The notes beneath the pieces are model-generated. The model did no database searches. It worked only from the letters and a program-made list of their open reading frames with translations, and was not told where the DNA came from. A program made the position numbers and the translations under genes. 64,000 bases of DNA from Blastococcus mobilis (GTDB taxonomy: Bacteria > Actinomycetota > Actinomycetes > Mycobacteriales > Geodermatophilaceae), in NCBI RefSeq assembly GCF_900188025.1, contig NZ_FZNO01000007.1, forward strand, positions 124,001-188,000, written 5' to 3'. Below are positions 57,397 to 64,000 of this stretch, in pieces. Each line of letters opens with the position of its first letter. Position 1 is the stretch's first letter.

Positions 57397-58362
57397 ATTT
57401 CCATCGCAAGCGCCGCGACGGTCGACCCCGTCCGGGTCGATGTGCACGGACTCAGCAAGTCCTTCGGTCGGGTGCAGGCCGTCTCCGATCTGAGCTTCAC
57501 CGTGGAGCCGGGGTCGGTGACCGGCTTCCTGGGGCCGAACGGCGCCGGCAAGACCACCACGCTGCGGATGCTTCTCGGCCTCATGCAGCCCGACTCCGGG
57601 ACGGCGACCTTCGACGGCGCCCCGTACACGACCCTGACCGCCCCGCTCCGCACCGTGGGGGCCGTGCTGGAGACCGCGTTCCACCCGGCCCGGTCCGGTC
57701 GCAACCACCTCCGCGTGTACTGCCGCGCCGCCGGCTTCCCGCTGTCCCGCGCCGACGAGGTCCTGGCGCAGGTCGGGCTCGCCGACGCCGGCAACCGCCG
57801 GGCCGGGGGGTATTCGCTCGGCATGCGGCAACGGCTGGCGCTGGCCACCGCGCTGCTGGGCGATCCCGCCGTCCTGGTGCTGGACGAGCCGGCGAACGGG
57901 CTGGACCCCGAAGGCATCCAGTGGCTGCGGGGCTTCCTGCGCCACCTCGCCCACGACCTGGGCAGGACGGTCCTGGTCTCCAGCCATCTGCTGAGCGAGG
58001 TGGAGCAGACCGTCGACCGCGTGGTCATCGTCGGCGCGGGCCGCCTGGTCCGCGAGGGCTCCATGGACCAGTTGCGCTCGGGGGCCGACGGCGCCGGCAC
58101 GGTGCTGGTCCGCAGCCCGGAGGCCGCCCGGTTCGCCGACCTGCTGCGCGCCGACGGCACGGGGGTGACCTCCCAGGACGGCGTCCTCACCGTCACCGGG
58201 ACCACACCGGCCGAGGTGGGCCGGCGGGCGTTCGCCGCCGGCATCGAGCTCCATGAGCTGCGCTCCCGCACGAGCGGACTCGAGGCGATCTACTTCCAGC
58301 TGACCGGCGGTTCCGAGCAGTTCGCGGCCCCCTCACCCGTCGCCCAGGAGGCCACCCGATGA
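57397..58362 (+). CDS. ABC transporter ATP-binding protein (ABC-2 type)
   Basis: Walker A GFLGPNGAGKTTTL, signature YSLGMRQRLALA, Walker B VLVLDEPANGLDPEG, H-loop SSHLLSE. DrrA/CcmA-type exporter ATPase. The first beta strand VRVDVHGLSKSFG begins upstream of GTG 57442. The only start with a ribosome-binding site (GAGGAG, 5 nt) is ATT 57397, giving 321 residues. ATT starts are rare, so GTG 57442 (306 residues) is the conventional alternative. Coupled to the permease by ATGA. Confidence 0.9.
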   Translation: MSIASAATVDPVRVDVHGLSKSFGRVQAVSDLSFTVEPGSVTGFLGPNGAGKTTTLRMLLGLMQPDSGTATFDGAPYTTLTAPLRTVGAVLETAFHPARSGRNHLRVYCRAAGFPLSRADEVLAQVGLADAGNRRAGGYSLGMRQRLALATALLGDPAVLVLDEPANGLDPEGIQWLRGFLRHLAHDLGRTVLVSSHLLSEVEQTVDRVVIVGAGRLVREGSMDQLRSGADGAGTVLVRSPEAARFADLLRADGTGVTSQDGVLTVTGTTPAEVGRRAFAAGIELHELRSRTSGLEAIYFQLTGGSEQFAAPSPVAQEATR

Positions 58363-59114
58363 TCCGCCTGGTGCGCTCGGAGTGGACCAAGCTGTTCACG
58401 ACCCGGGTCTGGCTCGGGCTGCTGCTCGGTGGCTGCGTCATGGTGGGCGGCTTCGCCGCCCTGCTGACCGGCTTCGCCGGCAACGCAGAGAGCGGGCTGC
58501 CACCGGTCGGGACGCCGGAGTTCGAGCAAGTGGCGCTGGCCCAGGCCACGAATGCGACGGTGCTGTTCCTGATCCTCGGCATCATCGGGATGACCCAGGA
58601 GTACCGGCACCGCACCGCGACACCCACCTTCCTCACGGTGCCGCGCCGCTGGAAGGTGGTGGTCGCCAAGCTGATCGCGTACTCGGTGGCCGCCGTGCCG
58701 TTCGCGCTGGTGATGCTGGCCGTGAACGTCCTGGTCGTGACGGTCTACGCCGGCGCACGCGGCGCGGCCCCGTCCCTCACCGGGGACAACCTGGAGGTCC
58801 TCGCGACCTCGGGGCTCGCTCTGGTCATCTATGCGCTCATCGGGGTCGGGATCGGCGCGCTGCTGCGCAACCAGGTCGGGGCGATCGTCGGTGGCCTCGT
58901 GTACCTGTTCGTCGTCGAGCCGGTGATCCGCTCGATCCCGGCCACGTCCGGGGCCTACAAGTGGATGCCGGGAGGCGGGCTCGAGGCGATGACGGCGACG
59001 TTCCAGGGGCCCGATCTCCTGGGCGCCTGGGAAGGCGGCCTCCTGTTGGTCGGCTACGGCCTGCTGGCCGCGCTCCTCGGCACCCTGCTGGCGGTCCGGC
59101 GCGACGTCGTCTGA
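58359..59114 (+). CDS. ABC-2 type permease
   Basis: 251 residues with six predicted membrane helices. N-terminal MIRLVRSEWTKLFTTRVW, the amphipathic start typical of ABC-2 permeases; internal EYRHRTATPTFLTVPRRW loop between TM2 and TM3 is also typical. Partners the preceding ATPase; substrate unknown. Followed directly by repeat copy L. Confidence 0.9.
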   Translation: MIRLVRSEWTKLFTTRVWLGLLLGGCVMVGGFAALLTGFAGNAESGLPPVGTPEFEQVALAQATNATVLFLILGIIGMTQEYRHRTATPTFLTVPRRWKVVVAKLIAYSVAAVPFALVMLAVNVLVVTVYAGARGAAPSLTGDNLEVLATSGLALVIYALIGVGIGALLRNQVGAIVGGLVYLFVVEPVIRSIPATSGAYKWMPGGGLEAMTATFQGPDLLGAWEGGLLLVGYGLLAALLGTLLAVRRDVV

Positions 59115-59115
59115 G

Positions 59116-59190
59116 CAAGGACCCCGCCTCCCGCCCCCTCCCGGGGCCCGGCCCGAGCGTGCGAGGGTCGGGGAGGAGGGGGTCCTTACG
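59116..59190. repeat. Dispersed palindromic repeat, copy L (best-preserved full element)
   Basis: AAGGACCCCGCCTCC at one end and GGAGGAGGGGGTCCTT at the other form a long terminal inverted repeat; CCCCTCCCGGGGCCC and core GAGCGTGCGAGGGTCGGGG lie between. Begins 4 nt after the permease stop. Confidence 0.8.
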
Positions 59191-59250
59191 CACACTCGAG
59201 GCGGTGCCCCGGACGGGGCCACCGTCTTCCCACCGAAGGAAGGACGACGC

Positions 59251-60060
59251 GTGACCACTCGCATGACCGCCCAGCGACTGGGCCGGCTGATCGCCGCCGG
59301 GGACCTCGACGCCGTCCGGACCGCCGTCGAGTCGTCCGCCCGGCTGCTCGACAGCACCGTCGAGCGGTCCGGGCAGGGCGGCTGGACGCCCCTGCACGTG
59401 GCCGTCGCCGAGTGCCAGGGCGACATCGTCCGCTTCCTCGTGGGTGCCGGGGCGGACCTGGGCGCGCGCACCGAGCACCACCGGACGCCGATGCACGTGG
59501 CACTGGAGTCCTGCCCCGCCCTCGTGCCCGTGCTGCTCGAGCTCGGTGCCGTCCTCGACGCCCCGAGCGCGGCCTTCCTCGGGGAGGTCGACACGCTCGT
59601 GGCCCACCTCGACGACGGGGCGTCCTTGAGCGACCCGGCGTCGGGGATGGACCTGCTCTCCTGGGCGGCCCTGGGCGGCTCCCCCGCCACGGCCAAGGTG
59701 CTCCTCGAGCGAGGCGCCGACGCCGACGGTGGCGCCCTGCACGCGGCGGCGGGTGGCGCGCAGCTGGAACTGGTGCGGCTGCTGCTCGACGCGGGAGCCG
59801 ACGTCGACCGGCGGGAACCCGACACCGGCCGGGTTCCCCTGCACGCCGCCGTCGCCGGAGACCCCGGAGGCGACTCCCCGGACGTCGTCCGCGTGCTCCT
59901 CTCCCGCGGGGCCGACGTCAACGCGACGACCAACGACGGCGCGACCGCTCTGGACATCAGCCGGGTCGCCGCCGCCCGCCACCGCGGGAACGACGCGGGC
60001 CGCGCGACCGCGAACGACGACCTGGCCGATCTACTGGTCGCACACGGCGCCAGGGACTAG
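59251..60060 (+). CDS. Ankyrin-repeat protein
   Basis: 269 residues from GTG 59251, with GGAAGGA upstream. Five to six ankyrin repeats: GWTPLHVAVAECQGDIVRFL, RTPMHVALES, LLSWAALGGSPATAKVLLE, GALHAAAGGAQLELVRLLL, RVPLHAAVAG...VVRVLLSRGADVN, TALDIS. No signal peptide or membrane segment, so a cytoplasmic protein-protein binding role. Partner unknown. Confidence 0.92.
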   Translation: MTTRMTAQRLGRLIAAGDLDAVRTAVESSARLLDSTVERSGQGGWTPLHVAVAECQGDIVRFLVGAGADLGARTEHHRTPMHVALESCPALVPVLLELGAVLDAPSAAFLGEVDTLVAHLDDGASLSDPASGMDLLSWAALGGSPATAKVLLERGADADGGALHAAAGGAQLELVRLLLDAGADVDRREPDTGRVPLHAAVAGDPGGDSPDVVRVLLSRGADVNATTNDGATALDISRVAAARHRGNDAGRATANDDLADLLVAHGARD

Positions 60061-60073
60061 CGATCGGTACCCG

Positions 60074-60100
60074 GTCGGCGCCGACGACCGGGCGTAGACT
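60074..60100 (+). promoter_or_regulatory. Possible kgd promoter
   Basis: TAGACT (60095-60100) as -10, about 127 nt before the GTG, with a perfect 12-bp palindrome GTCGGCGCCGAC (60074-60085) in the -35 zone. No clear -35 hexamer. Confidence 0.4.
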
Positions 60101-60226
60101 CGACACCTGGCCCCAGCCATGCCGCGGCTCCGGACTTCTGGTCTGCGGCTGTGTCGCGGCCCGAGAACGCAGCCCAGACGACAGCCCCGAGTACGCAGCC
60201 CATCGACGAAGAAGGCACTCGACCCC

Positions 60227-64000
<3,774 letters not shown>

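Overview
The window is very GC-rich actinobacterial chromosome. Gene content, the order argS-lysA-hom-thrC-thrB-rho-rpmE-prfA-prmC-tsaC-glyA-wecA-atp, GTG starts, overlapping ATGA/GTGA junctions and the style of the intergenic DNA point to a high-GC actinomycete. A Geodermatophilaceae-like soil actinobacterium is my best guess, by inference only. Both ends cut a gene: an acyl-CoA mutase on the left and the 2-oxoglutarate dehydrogenase/decarboxylase Kgd on the right.

Region 1 (1-24 kb) is dominated by B12-dependent acyl-CoA chemistry. It holds an isobutyryl-CoA-mutase-like large subunit behind a MarR regulator, the MeaB GTPase chaperone, acetyl-CoA acetyltransferase, methylmalonyl-CoA epimerase, crotonyl-CoA carboxylase/reductase (Ccr), a double-length 3-hydroxybutyryl-CoA dehydrogenase, ethylmalonyl-CoA mutase (Ecm) and a PduO-type cobalamin adenosyltransferase. 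Together these cover the acetyl-CoA to methylsuccinyl-CoA arm of the ethylmalonyl-CoA pathway plus cofactor supply. ccr, the dehydrogenase and ecm each carry the same GTTACC-N4-GGTA(A/G) palindrome in the promoter zone, so they look like one regulon. Interspersed are an NlpC/P60 hydrolase, a phytoene-desaturase-like oxidoreductase, a DivIVA-like coiled-coil protein, a DUF4397-sortase fusion, NucS, a lipoprotein, a dicarboxylate symporter, an ECHDC3-like protein and MurA with Asp in place of the fosfomycin-target Cys.

Region 2 (24-49 kb, almost all minus strand) is the conserved actinobacterial block argS-lysA-hom-thrC-thrB-rho-rpmE-prfA-prmC-tsaC-glyA-wecA-atpI-like-atpZ-atpBEFHAGD...atpC-DUF2550. 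It covers aspartate-family amino acid synthesis, translation termination, transcription termination, one-carbon metabolism, a cell-wall linkage sugar transferase and the F1Fo ATP synthase. Two junctions that are normally tight, atpD/atpC and thrC/thrB, have been opened by insertion of a repeated element.

Region 3 (49-64 kb) carries DUF3105 and DUF305 proteins, tRNA-Arg(CCG), an alpha/beta hydrolase, an SDR enzyme, an internally deleted acyl-CoA ligase remnant leading into a coiled-coil protein, a class III-like PHA synthase and a GNAT, an ABC-F protein, an Rv1264-like adenylate cyclase, a universal stress protein, an ABC exporter pair, an ankyrin-repeat protein and Kgd.

The most distinctive feature is a dispersed imperfect-palindrome repeat (about 12 loci, about 15 cores) built around CGAGCGTGCGAG and bounded by AAGGACCCC/GGGGTCCTT. 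It sits almost always within a few bases of a stop codon, including inside operons. A second global feature is a TANNNT hexamer 6-8 nt upstream of many start codons, suggesting common leaderless transcription. I found no CRISPR array, rRNA, prophage or intact transposase.
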